A stretch of 64,000 nucleotides of DNA, from positions 35,635-99,634 of the forward strand of contig NZ_JAKZAH010000013.1 of NCBI RefSeq assembly GCF_023156245.1, in the 5' to 3' direction. Below the pieces are notes generated by a model, which saw nothing but the letters and a program-made list of their open reading frames with translations, was not told where the DNA came from and did no database searches. Shown here piece after piece: positions 8,389 through 18,723 of the stretch. The first letter of the stretch is position 1, and each line of letters starts with the position of its first letter. The position numbers and the translations under genes are program-made. The stretch comes from Marinobacter bryozoorum (lineage in GTDB: Bacteria; Pseudomonadota; Gammaproteobacteria; Pseudomonadales; Oleiphilaceae).

Positions 8389-10374
8389 ATGCTTAATGCC
8401 GACGCGCTCAACCAGTTGCGCCAGCTCAAAACAGACATCAAGGAAAACAAGGCGGTCTATCCCGGCACCGTCAAGGCCACCAACGGTCGTTTCGGGTTTG
8501 TAGCACTGGACGAAGGTCGCGACGTGTTCCTGCCGCCTGAGGAGATGCAGAAAGTCCTGCCCGGAGACCGGGTCACAGTATCCGAAGTGGCCGGCGAGAA
8601 AGGCCGTACCCAGGGTATCGTCGAGGAACTGCTGGAAACCAGCCTGACCACCTTTGTCGGCCGCTACCTGGTGAAGGGCAAGGGCCATTTCGTTGCACCT
8701 GAAACCCCGGGCATAGGCCGCTGGATCTTTATTCCGCCCAAGGAACGCAGTGAAGCGAAACCGGATGATTTCATCTATTGCCGCATACTGCGCCACCCCA
8801 TCAAGGATGGCAAAGGCCAGGCCCAGGTCATCCGGGTAATTGGCAAAACCGGCGACCCGGGTATAGAGCGCAACTTTACCCTCGCCAGTTTCGATATGGA
8901 CGACGCCTTCCCGGACGCTGTAGAAAAGCAGGCCGCCAACCTGTCGGAAGAATCCATCGCACCGGAACGGGAAGGTCGCGAAGACCGCACCGCCCAGCCC
9001 TATGTCACCATCGACAGCCCGGGCACGCAGGACATGGACGACGCCCTGCTGGCAGAGCCCAATGCCACTGGCTGGCGGCTGTCTGTAGCCATTGCCGACC
9101 CCACAGCGCTGATCCCCGAAGGCTCGCCGGCTGACCAGGAAGCCCGCAACCGTGCGACGGCAATCTACTTCCCCGGTGAACCACGCCCCATGCTGCCGGA
9201 AGCCATCAGCACCCGGCTGTGTTCGCTGATGCCGGACACCGACCGGCTCACCCTGGTATGTGACCTGCAGGTAAACAACGATGGCAGCCTGGGCGAGTTC
9301 AGTTTTCACCGCGCCGTGATCCGCTCCCGGGGCAAGCTCAGCTACGAGCTGGTGACCCAGCTGCTGGAAGACCAGCACACCGAGGAAACCGACGCCCTGG
9401 CGCCGGAGGTCACCAACAACCTGGACCAGCTCCACCAGGCGGCCACGGCCCTGCGCAAATGGCGCTCGGACCATGCCCTGCTGAACGGCGATCGGCCGGA
9501 GTTCCGCCTGCGGCTCGACGAAAACCGGCGCATCCGTACCATCGAGCCGACTGTACAGAACGAAGCCCACCGGCTGGTGGAGGAGTGCATGGTCGCCGCC
9601 AACCGCTGTGCAGCAGACTTCCTCGCCCGGCAGGAACACGGCCTGTTTATTGCCCATCCCGGCCTGCGGGACGACCGCGCCGATAATATCCGCACGCTGC
9701 TGGAGCGCTATGCACCAGACCTGGCCAGCATCGACCCGGCCACCCCGGAAGGCTTCCGTGAGCTGATGGTACGCACCTCTGACCTGGACGCGGAAGTACC
9801 GGTGAAAACCATTATCGCCCGCCAGCTGGCCCGCGCCGAGATGGTGTTCGAGGCAGCCCCTCACCAGGGCATGGGCCTGCCGGCGTACACCACGTTCACC
9901 TCACCACTGCGGCGTTACGTGGACTTCTACGTGCATCGCCTGATCAAGGCAGCGTTGTGGGATGAGCAACACGACCGCCTGGCAGACGCAGGCCTGAATG
10001 CGCTGCAATCCGCGCAGATACAGGCACGGCAGGCGTCAAACTCGCTGGAGAGCTGGCTCAAGAGCGATTACGCCCGCCAGTTGGACGAAGGCGCCAGCTT
10101 TACCGGGGTGATTAGCCGCACCGTACCTGCTGGTTTCTTCGTAAGGCTGGATAGCAACGGGCTGGAAGGCTTTGTCAGCTGCAAGACCCTGTCAGGCAAG
10201 TTCAGCTTTGATCCTGTGACCCTGCGCCTGGAGGCGACCAAGGGGGCCCGGACCTTCCAGCTGGACCAGGCGGTGACGGTAAGACTGGCGGGTATTGATG
10301 AGGAGCGCCGCCAGATCAACCTGGAACTGGTTGCTGACAACGTTGACGAGGCACAACCGTCCTCTCAGGGCTAA
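8389..10374 (+). CDS. rnb: Exoribonuclease II family protein (RNB domain)
   Basis: 661 residues, close to E. coli RNase II (644). Cold-shock-like domains occupy roughly residues 20-180. The RNB catalytic core begins with DSPGTQDMDDAL (about 208-219), the acidic cluster that binds Mg2+. An S1 RNA-binding domain ends the protein (about 563-650). It degrades single-stranded RNA 3' to 5' in the cytoplasm. It lacks the extra N- and C-terminal extensions of RNase R, so RNase II is the better call. Monocistronic by context. Confidence 0.9.
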   Translation: MLNADALNQLRQLKTDIKENKAVYPGTVKATNGRFGFVALDEGRDVFLPPEEMQKVLPGDRVTVSEVAGEKGRTQGIVEELLETSLTTFVGRYLVKGKGHFVAPETPGIGRWIFIPPKERSEAKPDDFIYCRILRHPIKDGKGQAQVIRVIGKTGDPGIERNFTLASFDMDDAFPDAVEKQAANLSEESIAPEREGREDRTAQPYVTIDSPGTQDMDDALLAEPNATGWRLSVAIADPTALIPEGSPADQEARNRATAIYFPGEPRPMLPEAISTRLCSLMPDTDRLTLVCDLQVNNDGSLGEFSFHRAVIRSRGKLSYELVTQLLEDQHTEETDALAPEVTNNLDQLHQAATALRKWRSDHALLNGDRPEFRLRLDENRRIRTIEPTVQNEAHRLVEECMVAANRCAADFLARQEHGLFIAHPGLRDDRADNIRTLLERYAPDLASIDPATPEGFRELMVRTSDLDAEVPVKTIIARQLARAEMVFEAAPHQGMGLPAYTTFTSPLRRYVDFYVHRLIKAALWDEQHDRLADAGLNALQSAQIQARQASNSLESWLKSDYARQLDEGASFTGVISRTVPAGFFVRLDSNGLEGFVSCKTLSGKFSFDPVTLRLEATKGARTFQLDQAVTVRLAGIDEERRQINLELVADNVDEAQPSSQG

Positions 10375-10396
10375 GTGCTTTCCAGGCCGGGCAGGC

Positions 10397-11320
10397 TCAG
10401 CGGCTCACGCTGGGCTCGCCCTGGCCTGCCTCCGCCAGCATACGCTCCAGTCGTTGATCCTTTTCCCGCCACAGATCCCCCAACCAGGTTTTAAGCTGGC
10501 GACGATATTCTGCATCCTTGGAGTAATCCCGTCCCTTGAGGGCCTCCGGAATGGGGTGGGTATGGATTTCCATGCGCACTTCGCTGACCCGGCCACAGGC
10601 GAAATCCCAGAAACTGGGTGCGCCATCAGGGTAGGCGATAGTAACGTCCACCAGGGTTTCCATGGCATCCCCCATGGCATCCAGCACGAACCCGACACCG
10701 CCGGCCTTGGGCTGCAGCAGGTGCTGATAGGAGGATTTCTGCTTGCGGTGTTTTTCAGGGGTATAGCGTGTGCCCTCGACAAAGTTCATCACGCTGACCG
10801 GCGTAAAGCGAAACTTCTCACAGGCCTTGCGGGTGGTCGCCAGGTCCTGCCCACGCTTCTCCGGGTGCTTTAACAGGTACTGGGGGGAGTGGCGCTTCAT
10901 AAAGGGGAAGTCCAGCCCCCACCAGGCGATGCCGATCACCGGCACCCAGATCAGCTCCTTTTTCAGGAAAAACTTGAGAAACGGTGCCCGCCGGTTGAAG
11001 ACCCATTGCATGGCCAGGATATCCACCCAGCTCTGGTGATTGCTCAGCACCAGGTACCAGCTTTCCCGCTCCAGCTCCTCAGCACCGGTAACATACCAGC
11101 GAGTGCGCTGTGTCAGGCGCATCCAGGCATTATTACCGGCCACCCAATTCTCCGCCACCCAGATAATGAGGCGGGTACAGCCAATGCGGAAGCCCTTGTG
11201 GGGAACCACCAACTTGAGCAGTGCCGGTATATACAGGAAGAGCGCCCAGAACAGGGTATTGAGAGCCAACAGGGTGACCGCAATCACACCAATCAGGGGC
11301 TTAGGCAGGAATCCCAACAT
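10397..11320 (-). CDS. PlsC-like acyltransferase (YihG type)
   Basis: 307 residues. An N-terminal hydrophobic segment (about 8-40) is followed by the HX4D acyltransferase motif NHQSWVD (His95-Asp100) and the FVEGTR substrate motif. The family moves acyl chains from acyl-ACP or acyl-CoA to lysophosphatidate-type acceptors at the inner membrane. Length and the conserved KSSYQHLLQPKAGG block match the YihG/LCLAT1 branch rather than housekeeping PlsC. It converges on rnb and is divergent from the LysR gene. Confidence 0.85.
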   Translation of the reverse strand: MLGFLPKPLIGVIAVTLLALNTLFWALFLYIPALLKLVVPHKGFRIGCTRLIIWVAENWVAGNNAWMRLTQRTRWYVTGAEELERESWYLVLSNHQSWVDILAMQWVFNRRAPFLKFFLKKELIWVPVIGIAWWGLDFPFMKRHSPQYLLKHPEKRGQDLATTRKACEKFRFTPVSVMNFVEGTRYTPEKHRKQKSSYQHLLQPKAGGVGFVLDAMGDAMETLVDVTIAYPDGAPSFWDFACGRVSEVRMEIHTHPIPEALKGRDYSKDAEYRRQLKTWLGDLWREKDQRLERMLAEAGQGEPSVSR

Positions 11321-11409
11321 CTTGTCGTCCGTTTTCCGGTGTTATAAGGCGAGCATCATAACAATGGAGGCCTCGATTGGGCAGACCTATGGCATGCTAC
11401 ACTGCATTC

Positions 11410-12312
11410 ATGAAAACCGTTGATCAATTCCACCTTGATACCCGCTCCCTGGAAGTCTTTCTCGCGGTACTGAGAGAGAACAGCGTTTCCCGTGCCGCGG
11501 TCACCCTGGGCATGAGCCAGTCAGCCGTCAGCCACACCGTGGAGCGGTTGCGCCAGGCCCTGGGCGACCCGCTGTTCGTGAAATCCGGCCGAGGCATTGC
11601 ACCGACCCGCTATGCCCTGAAAACCGGGCCCCATATCCAGCAGATCCTGGATGAACTGCGCGCCCTCTCCGCCGGCCCCCCGTTCGAGCCGGCCTCAGCC
11701 GAATTCACCTTCACCATTGCCGCCAACGACTACCAGCGGGACCTGTTACTGCCCCCATTGATGAAACAGTTGGCGCTGGAGGCCCCCGGTATCCGGCTGC
11801 AGGTGATTCCTTCGGGCATTCCGGGCCCGGAACTGCTGAGGGAGGATGTATGCGACCTGATCATCACGCCCCACGCACCGGATACCGGCGACATTATCCA
11901 GAAAGGCCTGCTCCGGGATCAGATGGTGATTTTCTACGACCCGTCCGTGCGCTCCGCTCCGGCCACCCTGGCGGAGTATCTGCGGGCCAGGCATGTGGAT
12001 GTGCTGTTTGGCACCGGGGAGCGCACCGGACTGGAGAATGCCCTGCGGGCCCGGGGCTTGAGCCGGAATATCGCCGTTACCGTCTCCAACTTCTCCGGCC
12101 TTCCGGAATTCCTGCGGGGCACAGACCTGCTGGCCTCGGCCCCCTCCCGCATGCAGCACCAGCTGTTGCGGGGCTTCGCCACGGCGCCCCTGCCCTTCGA
12201 CTACCGGGACGTGAACCTGCTGATGATCTGGCACCAGCGCTACCAGACCGACAGCGGCCATCGCTGGCTGCGAAACCGCCTGGCTGCTGTGGCCCGGCAC
12301 CTTGACCATTAA
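11410..12312 (+). CDS. LysR-family transcriptional regulator
   Basis: 300 residues from the ATG at 11410; an earlier in-frame ATG (11377) would add 11 residues upstream of the usual LysR start. An N-terminal winged HTH (SRAAVTLGMSQSAVSHTVERLRQALGDPLF) precedes a substrate-binding domain. It is followed 95 nt later by a co-oriented MFS efflux gene, which it may control. The ligand is unknown. Confidence 0.88.
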   Translation: MKTVDQFHLDTRSLEVFLAVLRENSVSRAAVTLGMSQSAVSHTVERLRQALGDPLFVKSGRGIAPTRYALKTGPHIQQILDELRALSAGPPFEPASAEFTFTIAANDYQRDLLLPPLMKQLALEAPGIRLQVIPSGIPGPELLREDVCDLIITPHAPDTGDIIQKGLLRDQMVIFYDPSVRSAPATLAEYLRARHVDVLFGTGERTGLENALRARGLSRNIAVTVSNFSGLPEFLRGTDLLASAPSRMQHQLLRGFATAPLPFDYRDVNLLMIWHQRYQTDSGHRWLRNRLAAVARHLDH

Positions 12313-12407
12313 TCGATTTTCTTCATAGGTTCTATGATCCGACCGGTCGTTATCTTTGCAGCCGCTCGCCGTATAGTGGGCGACCTGTTTTTATGATCGG
12401 AAGACCC

Positions 12408-13625
12408 ATGCTCGCACTGACCAGTATCTGGACAACCGTATTGCTGGCGGCCGCCGTAGCCCTCGGGCCGCTGGCTACCGACATGTACCTGCCCGCCCTG
12501 CCCGCCATGGGCCAGGCCCTGTCAGCAGGTCCTGACCAGGTACAGCTCACCCTAAGCCTTTACATGGCGGGCTTTGCCGTGGCCCAGCTGTTCTGCGGAC
12601 CGCTGGCGGACCGGTTTGGGCGCAAGCCGATCATGATCGGCGGACTGCTGCTGTTCTTCCTCGCCAGTATTGGCTGTGCCATGGCCAGCAACGTGGAAAC
12701 CCTGATGCTGTTCCGCTTCCTGCAGGCCCTCGGTGGCTCGGCTGGCCCTGTTCTGGGCCGGGCCGCCATCCGGGATATCTATACGCCGCGGGATGCTGCG
12801 CGCATCATGGCGCTGCTGGCCAGCATCATGGCCCTTGCCCCGGCCCTGGCACCCACCGTTGGCGGGTTCCTGCTGACCGGTTTTGGCTGGCCATCCATCT
12901 TTGTGGCGCTCGGCGTTTACGGGCTTGTGGTGGCGGCCATCGTGGCGTTTGGTATCCGTGAACCCATGGCCCCGGAAAACCGTCAGTCCCTGAAACTGGG
13001 GTCCCTGGTCAGGAACTACCGGCACATCGGTACCGACCCGAGCTTTATCGGCTACACCCTGACCAATGCCTTTGCCTTCGCCGGGCTGTTCGCCTTCCTG
13101 TCCGGCTCGTCCTACGTGCTGATCGACTTTCTGGGGGTCAGGCCGGAGCATTTCGGGCTCTACTTTGCCTGCGTAGTGGCCGGTTATATTGCCGGTAACC
13201 TGCTGGCGATCCGTCTGGGCCGTCGCTGGCTGCCAGACCAGATCCTTCTGCGGGGGCTGCTGGTGAGCGTGGCCGGCGGAACCTCCATGGCGGCGCTGGC
13301 CATGGCCGAGGTCTATAACGTCTGGGCGGTGATGATTCCCCAGAGCCTGTTCATGGCCGGCGTGGGCATGACACTGCCCCAGACCATGGCCGGCGCCCTG
13401 GCCAACTTCCCCCGCATGGCCGGGTCGGCCTCGGCCTTGTTCGGCTTCGTGCAGATGGCCCTGGCCGCCTGTGTCGGGTCCCTGGTGGGCTATCTCTATA
13501 CCGGGACCTCACTGGTGATGGCAAGTATCATCGCCATCTGTGCCGTTGCCGCCATGGGGGCCTACCTGCTGCTGGTGCAACGCTATCCGGCCCGCGGGTT
13601 CGAGCCGGCGGAAGCTTCCCGCTGA
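12408..13625 (+). CDS. Bcr/CflA-type MFS drug efflux transporter
   Basis: 405 residues from the ATG at 12408, which has GGAAG at 12399-12403; an in-frame ATG at 12393 is the alternative. About 12 transmembrane helices. The early motif [13 protein letters not shown] and the loop DRFGRKP between helices 2 and 3 are typical of the Bcr/CflA group. It should export small toxic compounds by proton antiport. The upstream LysR gene is a candidate regulator. Confidence 0.9.
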   Translation: MLALTSIWTTVLLAAAVALGPLATDMYLPALPAMGQALSAGPDQVQLTLSLYMAGFAVAQLFCGPLADRFGRKPIMIGGLLLFFLASIGCAMASNVETLMLFRFLQALGGSAGPVLGRAAIRDIYTPRDAARIMALLASIMALAPALAPTVGGFLLTGFGWPSIFVALGVYGLVVAAIVAFGIREPMAPENRQSLKLGSLVRNYRHIGTDPSFIGYTLTNAFAFAGLFAFLSGSSYVLIDFLGVRPEHFGLYFACVVAGYIAGNLLAIRLGRRWLPDQILLRGLLVSVAGGTSMAALAMAEVYNVWAVMIPQSLFMAGVGMTLPQTMAGALANFPRMAGSASALFGFVQMALAACVGSLVGYLYTGTSLVMASIIAICAVAAMGAYLLLVQRYPARGFEPAEASR

Positions 13626-13776
13626 CATCGACCACGCCAGACCGTCATCCAGCGGGGGCGTGTTAACGGAAGGATTGCACGAATCCTGCTCGACGGGTCA
13701 TCCAAAATGCACTAAACAGGTGTATGTTACCGGTACCGGAAACGGAAAAACCCAACCCGAAAGTCAGGAGACACCC

Positions 13777-14274
13777 ATGAGTCAAGTCACACTCGACGGC
13801 AACCCGCTGGAGCTCAGCGGTACCTTCCCCCAGCCCGGCGACACCGCACCGGATTTCACCCTCACCACCGGCGACCTGCAGGATGTGGGGCTGGACAAGT
13901 TTGCCGGCAAGCGCAAGATCCTCAACATCATCCCCAGCATCGACACCGGCGTATGCGCCGCCTCCACCCGCAAGTTCAATGAGAAGGCGGGCAGCCTGGA
14001 CAACACCGAGGTGCTGGTCGTGTCCGCCGACCTGCCCTTCGCAGCTGGCCGCTTCTGCGGAGCGGAAGGACTCAAAAACGTACAAACCCTGTCCACGTTC
14101 CGCAACTACAGCTTCCAGCAGGATTATGGCGTTGCCCTGCAGACCGGGCCGCTGGCCGGCTTGTGCGCTCGTGCCGTGGTGGTTCTGGACGAAGACAACA
14201 AGGTGCTGCACAGCGAACTGGTCGATGAGATCAAGAAGGAGCCGGACTACGACGCGGCGCTGGCCGTACTCTGA
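13777..14274 (+). CDS. tpx: Thiol peroxidase
   Basis: 165 residues from the ATG at 13777, preceded by CAGGAGA. Peroxidatic Cys60 sits in [10 protein letters not shown] and resolving Cys94 in RFCGAEG, the spacing of atypical 2-Cys Tpx. It reduces H2O2 and alkyl hydroperoxides with thioredoxin. A strong bidirectional terminator follows at 14322-14357. No partner genes adjoin it. Confidence 0.96.
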   Translation: MSQVTLDGNPLELSGTFPQPGDTAPDFTLTTGDLQDVGLDKFAGKRKILNIIPSIDTGVCAASTRKFNEKAGSLDNTEVLVVSADLPFAAGRFCGAEGLKNVQTLSTFRNYSFQQDYGVALQTGPLAGLCARAVVVLDEDNKVLHSELVDEIKKEPDYDAALAVL

Positions 14275-14321
14275 TTCACCAAGACTACTGCCGACAGCGA
14301 CATTGCTGCCGGTATAACCAG

Positions 14322-14357
14322 AAAAGGGGCGCCCCTCACGGGTACGCCCCTTTTTGT
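14322..14357. terminator. Bidirectional terminator between tpx and the oxidoreductase gene
   Basis: AAAAGGGGCG and CGCCCCTTTT are complementary, with a 13-nt loop, an A run on the left and a T run on the right. It can terminate both converging genes. Confidence 0.9.
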
Positions 14358-14371
14358 TTGACCGTTTGGGA

Positions 14372-15385
14372 TCAGGACACCTTGATGACCAGCTTGCCGC
14401 GGTTACGGCCCTGTAACAGCCCCTGGAAGGCGTTGAGCGTGTTTTCAATACCTTCCACCACATCTTCCTGGTATTTGACCTTTCCTTCCTTCAGCCACTG
14501 CCCCATATCCCGACGGAAATCCGGTAACAGTTCATTGTGGTCGGACTGGATAAAGCCCCTGAACATCAGGCGCTTGATCAGGATCTGGCCCATAAAGGGA
14601 ATCAGCCGATCAGGTCCCTCCGGTAACTTCGTCTGATTGTAGTGGGCAATGCGACCACAGACCGGGATACGGGCAAAATCATTGATCAGCTTCATCACCG
14701 CATCGAAAACCTTGCCGCCGACGTTCTCGAAGTAGAGGTCGATGCCGTCCGGGCAGGCTGTGCTGAGCTGCTCCTCGAAATCCTCGTCCTTGTAGTTCAC
14801 GCAGGCATCAAAACCATAGTGGTCCACCACGTGCTGGCACTTGTCTTCAGCACCCGCAACGCCGACCACGCGACAGCCCTTCATTTTCGCGATCTGGCCC
14901 ACGACCTGGCCCACCGCGCCGGATGCAGCAGATACCACCACGGTCTCGCCCGCCTTGGGCTGGCCGAATTCCCGCAGGCCGACGTAGGCGGTAAACCCAG
15001 GCATGCCGATTACGCCAAGCCAGGCGCTGGGGGGTGCGAGGTCCGGATCAATACGATAGAGAATGTCCGGCGTTGCAACAGAATGGGTCTGCCAGCCGGT
15101 GCGACCGATCACCAGGTCCCCCGGCGACAGGTCCGGGTGGTTGCTCTCCAGTACTTCGCTGACAGCCTCCCCGGTCATGACATCGCCCAGGGCTACCGGG
15201 TTGGCGTAGGAAGCGGAGTCGTTCATGCGACCACGCATATAGGGATCCAGGGAGAGATAACGGGTCTTGAGAAGTACCTCGCCATCAGCGGCAGCGGGTA
15301 TATCGGTTTCTTCAAGCTTCAGGTGGGTTTCGTCGGGCATGCCGACCGGACGCTCAACCAGCGTATATTGTTGCCTTTTTGACAT
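14372..15385 (-). CDS. NADP-dependent MDR-family oxidoreductase (zinc-free)
   Basis: 337 residues from the ATG at 15385 (AGAGGTG ribosome site); an in-frame upstream ATG would add 19 unlikely residues. The N-terminus DPYMRGRM and the nucleotide motif AASGAVGQVVGQIAK place it with YncB/CurA and leukotriene B4 dehydrogenase-type enoyl/ketone reductases. The zinc ligands of alcohol dehydrogenases are absent. It probably reduces activated double bonds of enones using NADPH. The gene is divergent from a MaoC hydratase. Confidence 0.9.
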   Translation of the reverse strand: MSKRQQYTLVERPVGMPDETHLKLEETDIPAAADGEVLLKTRYLSLDPYMRGRMNDSASYANPVALGDVMTGEAVSEVLESNHPDLSPGDLVIGRTGWQTHSVATPDILYRIDPDLAPPSAWLGVIGMPGFTAYVGLREFGQPKAGETVVVSAASGAVGQVVGQIAKMKGCRVVGVAGAEDKCQHVVDHYGFDACVNYKDEDFEEQLSTACPDGIDLYFENVGGKVFDAVMKLINDFARIPVCGRIAHYNQTKLPEGPDRLIPFMGQILIKRLMFRGFIQSDHNELLPDFRRDMGQWLKEGKVKYQEDVVEGIENTLNAFQGLLQGRNRGKLVIKVS

Positions 15386-15492
15386 ATCACACCTCTTGGT
15401 TCCGGGGGAATTTTTGTTGTTGCACCAAACGCTCAGGTCCATGAGAATAGCTTACGAAATTGATTTTCGCGAAACGAAACCAGGAGACAATA

Positions 15493-15951
15493 ATGACAAG
15501 TATCGCACTCGAAGATCTGCCGAAACACAAGGGCAAGGTTGTGGGCCAGAGCCCCTGGCTGAACGTCAGCCAGGAGATGATCCAGGCCTTTGCCGATGCC
15601 ACCGGTGACCACCAGTGGATCCACGTGGACGTGGAACGGGCAAAGAAAGAAGCCCCCTGGGGAGCCCCGGTCGCCCACGGCTTCCTGACCCTGTCGCTGA
15701 TCCCGCAGCTCAACCAGCAGGCCATGACCGTGACAGGTCCTGCCGCCACCATCAACTACGGCATGAACAAGGTACGGCTGCCGGCAGCCGTTAAGTCCGG
15801 ATCGGACATCCGCTCCACCGTCGAGCTGGTGAATATTGAGGACGTGGACGAAAAGCGAATCCTGGCCACCTACAAGACGCTGATCGAGATCAAGGGTGAG
15901 GACAAGCCGGCCGTAGTGGCAGAAAACCTGGCCATGTACGTCAAGCCGTAA
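15493..15951 (+). CDS. MaoC-like (R)-specific enoyl-CoA hydratase
   Basis: 152 residues from the ATG at 15493, with CAGGAGA upstream. Hot-dog fold; the hydratase-2 signature DATGDHQWIHVD supplies the catalytic Asp and His. It hydrates trans-2-enoyl-CoA to (R)-3-hydroxyacyl-CoA, linking beta-oxidation to polyester or other (R)-hydroxyacyl metabolism. No polyhydroxyalkanoate genes adjoin, so the pathway is open. It ends at a strong shared terminator. Confidence 0.9.
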   Translation: MTSIALEDLPKHKGKVVGQSPWLNVSQEMIQAFADATGDHQWIHVDVERAKKEAPWGAPVAHGFLTLSLIPQLNQQAMTVTGPAATINYGMNKVRLPAAVKSGSDIRSTVELVNIEDVDEKRILATYKTLIEIKGEDKPAVVAENLAMYVKP

Positions 15952-15995
15952 GTTCAATCCGTTATCCGGAGTATACCTGGCATTCTCCGGACGTG

Positions 15996-16023
15996 AAAAA
16001 GGGGGCCGAGGCCCCCTTTTTCA
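15996..16023. terminator. Bidirectional terminator between maoC-like gene and ABC operon
   Basis: GGGGGCC-GA-GGCCCCC with AAAAA on the left and TTTTT on the right. It serves the converging MaoC gene and the ABC transporter operon. Confidence 0.92.
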
Positions 16024-16047
16024 TTCAGTGAACTCCGTCCGGAAGGA

Positions 16048-17187
16048 TCAGAATTCCTCTTCGACGATCTCACCATCCTTCACGATGGCCATGGTGGGTG
16101 CAGTAATAAAGCCACCCTTCTCGTCGACACCTTCCACTTCATACGGGTTCTTGCTGGACTCAAGATTGGCAATGGCATCGCCAAGTGCCGCCCGGATAGT
16201 TTCTGGGTCAGTGCTTTCGGTCTTATCCATGGCGTCTACCAGGCCATGCAGAGCACCGTAGTTGAACGCGGCTTCAGAGCCCGGAGTCTTGCCGTAGATC
16301 TCTTCATAACGCTTGATGAAAGACTGGGCGGCTTCCGTTTCATATACACCCAGCGGAACCACACCAACAGTGTCTTCCAGCGGCTCGTAGCCACCGACCA
16401 CGTTGGCAGCCTCATCGATCTTGGCCTGGTCCATCATGATGAACGCGCCTTCATAGCCCAGCTGACGCGCCTGCTGGATAACCAGGCCGGTCGGCTCGGA
16501 AGCACCACCAACGAACATGACGTCCGGGTTCTCGGAGATCAGGCGGCTGACGCCGGTGAAGAAGTCCGCAGACTTGTTATAGTCCATCGGATTCTGGGCG
16601 ACGACTTCGCCACCGTTGGCAGTCCAGGCCTTCTCTACCATGGATGCCCAGATCTTGGCGTATTCGTGGGTGGCACCACCCATGGCCAGCTTGGTGCCCC
16701 AGGTCTCCAGGGCGTAGTTGGTAAACGCTTTCACGTAGCCGTCAAAGGTCGGCGGAATACGCAGCGTCAGCGGGTTACCCTGTTCGGTAATGGTGGGAAC
16801 ACTGGTGTAGGCCATCACGAGGAAGTCGTCTTCCACGTTGAAGTCCATCAGTGCGAAGATACCGCCGGAGTGCGGAACAAATACCGCAGGAACATTGGAT
16901 TCCTGCTTCAGGCGCTTGGCGTTGGTCGCCGCCTGTGCCGGGGAGTACTGGTCGTCCAGGGCAACGATGTTGATGGTGGTCTTCTCGCCATTCAGGTCGA
17001 AGCCACCCGCCTCGTTAATTTCATCGGCTGCCATACGCAGGCCGGACAGAACGTTTTCGCCGTACAGGGCGGCGCCACCGGAAAGCGGGCCGGTGAAGCC
17101 GATGTTGACCTCGGCCGCCATCGCGGAACTCATGCCCATTGTGGTTGCTACAGCAACTGCCAGTCCAAGTTTCTTCGCTGTTTTCAT
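16048..17187 (-). CDS. ABC transporter periplasmic substrate-binding protein (branched-chain amino acid type)
   Basis: 379 residues with a signal peptide (MKTAKKLGLAVAVATTMG..SAMA) and a type-I periplasmic binding fold opening with IGFTGPLSGGAALYG, as in LivJ/LivK. CAGGAGA lies before the start. It delivers a small amino-acid-like ligand to the LivHMGF complex encoded just upstream. It is the last gene of the operon after a 74-nt gap. Specificity cannot be read: the family also includes urea, amide and aromatic-acid binders. Confidence 0.9.
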   Translation of the reverse strand: MKTAKKLGLAVAVATTMGMSSAMAAEVNIGFTGPLSGGAALYGENVLSGLRMAADEINEAGGFDLNGEKTTINIVALDDQYSPAQAATNAKRLKQESNVPAVFVPHSGGIFALMDFNVEDDFLVMAYTSVPTITEQGNPLTLRIPPTFDGYVKAFTNYALETWGTKLAMGGATHEYAKIWASMVEKAWTANGGEVVAQNPMDYNKSADFFTGVSRLISENPDVMFVGGASEPTGLVIQQARQLGYEGAFIMMDQAKIDEAANVVGGYEPLEDTVGVVPLGVYETEAAQSFIKRYEEIYGKTPGSEAAFNYGALHGLVDAMDKTESTDPETIRAALGDAIANLESSKNPYEVEGVDEKGGFITAPTMAIVKDGEIVEEEF

Positions 17188-17261
17188 TGTTTTCTCCTGG
17201 TTTTATTTCGCCTTTTCACAGGCGCTTGTCAGGTATATTTACAAGCGAGCCGGGGCCATCA

Positions 17262-17969
17262 TCAGGCCCCGATGTATGCTTTGCGCACTTCCTCGTTACC
17301 CAGCATCGTCTCACGGTCGCCGTCCATAACGAGCTGGCCGTTTTCCATAACGTATGCGTGTGTGGCAATTTTAAGTGCCGCAAAGGCATTCTGTTCAGCC
17401 AGCAGCACCGTGGTGCCCAGGCTGTTGATCTGTTGGATGGTCTCGAACATCTGCTTGACCACCAGCGGCGCCAGGCCCAGGGATGGCTCATCCAGCAAAA
17501 GCAGGCGCGGACGGCTCATCATGGCACGGCCGATCGCCACCATTTGCTGCTGGCCACCGGACAGGGAACCTGCCGGCTGGTGGGCCTTTTCCTCAAGGAT
17601 GGGGAACAGTTCCAGCACCTCGTTCAGGCGCTTGCGATTACCGTCCTTGTCCTTGCGGTGCACGTAGGCACCCAGCATCAGGTTGTCATGGACACTCATC
17701 TGCGGGAACAGCTGGCGGCCTTCCGCACACTGGACCACGCCGGCAGAAACCACGGCGCTGGGCTTCATGCCGTTGAGGATCTTGTCCTCAAACTCGATAT
17801 TGCCGGCCGATGGCTTGATCAGGCCACTGATGGCGTTGAAAAGTGTGGACTTGCCCGCACCGTTGGCACCCAGCAACACCACCAGGCCGCCGGTATCGAC
17901 AGTCATGTTGATGTTGTTCAGGGCCTTGAAGCTACCGTAGTGGACGTCGACGTTCTTAAGCTGCAGCAT
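17262..17969 (-). CDS. livF: Branched-chain amino acid ABC transporter ATPase LivF
   Basis: 235 residues from the ATG at 17969 (GGGAGT upstream, inside the livG end). Walker A GANGAGKST, signature LSGGQQQM, Walker B LLLLDEPSLGLAP. It is one of the two cytosolic ATPases powering import. The start overlaps livG by 14 nt, so the two are coupled. Confidence 0.93.
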   Translation of the reverse strand: MLQLKNVDVHYGSFKALNNINMTVDTGGLVVLLGANGAGKSTLFNAISGLIKPSAGNIEFEDKILNGMKPSAVVSAGVVQCAEGRQLFPQMSVHDNLMLGAYVHRKDKDGNRKRLNEVLELFPILEEKAHQPAGSLSGGQQQMVAIGRAMMSRPRLLLLDEPSLGLAPLVVKQMFETIQQINSLGTTVLLAEQNAFAALKIATHAYVMENGQLVMDGDRETMLGNEEVRKAYIGA

Positions 17970-18723
17970 CGTGGTCACTCCCCAGGTACGCTTCAATAAC
18001 TACCGGATTGTTCTTCACTTCTTCCGGCGTGCCTTCGGCAATTTTCTCGCCATGGTCCAGAACCATGATCTTGTCGGCAATACCCATGATCATGTCCATC
18101 TTGTGCTCGATAAGACACACGGTCAGGCCATTTTTTACCATCTTTTTCATCAGCTCAGCCAGGCCCTCGGTTTCCTCCGGGTTAACCCCGGCGGCCGGCT
18201 CGTCCAGCAGGACGATCTTCGGATCCGTGGCCAGTGCCAGGGCAAAGGCGACACGCTTGCGCTCTTCCTGGGTACAGTCCGCGATGTAGCGGTTCTCGGC
18301 ATGGGTCAGGCCAACAAAGTCGAGCGCTTCGCGGGCCTTCTCGCGAGCCGCTTTCTCTTCCCGCTGCAGGCGCTTGGAGTTGATCAGTACATCCCACAGA
18401 CCTGACTGGGTACGCAACCGGTAACCTACGATCAGGTTATCCAGAACTGTAGCGGTTTCAAACAGATTGGTGGTCTGGAAGGTACGCCCGACACCCAATT
18501 TGGCGACATGATCACACCGCATCCGGGTGACATCGGTGCCATCCAGCAGAATGCGGCCGGATGTGGGCTGATGCATCCCGGAAATCAGGTTGAAGAAAGT
18601 ACTCTTACCAGCACCATTGGGGCCGATAATCGCATTGATCTGGTTGGCGCCAAAGTCCACGGACACATCGTTGACCGCAGCCAGGCCGCCGAACATCTTG
18701 GTGAGGTGTTCTACTTTAAGCAT
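17956..18723 (-). CDS. livG: Branched-chain amino acid ABC transporter ATPase LivG
   Basis: 255 residues. Walker [10 protein letters not shown], Walker [16 protein letters not shown], and the conserved H-loop region LIEHKMDM. The usual LSGGQ signature is altered to [10 protein letters not shown]. Neighbouring LivG proteins keep LSxGxQR there, so the change is noted. It starts 8 nt inside livM and overlaps livF. Confidence 0.92.
   Translation of the reverse strand: MLKVEHLTKMFGGLAAVNDVSVDFGANQINAIIGPNGAGKSTFFNLISGMHQPTSGRILLDGTDVTRMRCDHVAKLGVGRTFQTTNLFETATVLDNLIVGYRLRTQSGLWDVLINSKRLQREEKAAREKAREALDFVGLTHAENRYIADCTQEERKRVAFALALATDPKIVLLDEPAAGVNPEETEGLAELMKKMVKNGLTVCLIEHKMDMIMGIADKIMVLDHGEKIAEGTPEEVKNNPVVIEAYLGSDHDAAA

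Noticed and set aside
8383..9864. 493-codon open frame antisense to rnb
   Set aside because: Shadow of the conserved RNase II gene with no family pattern.
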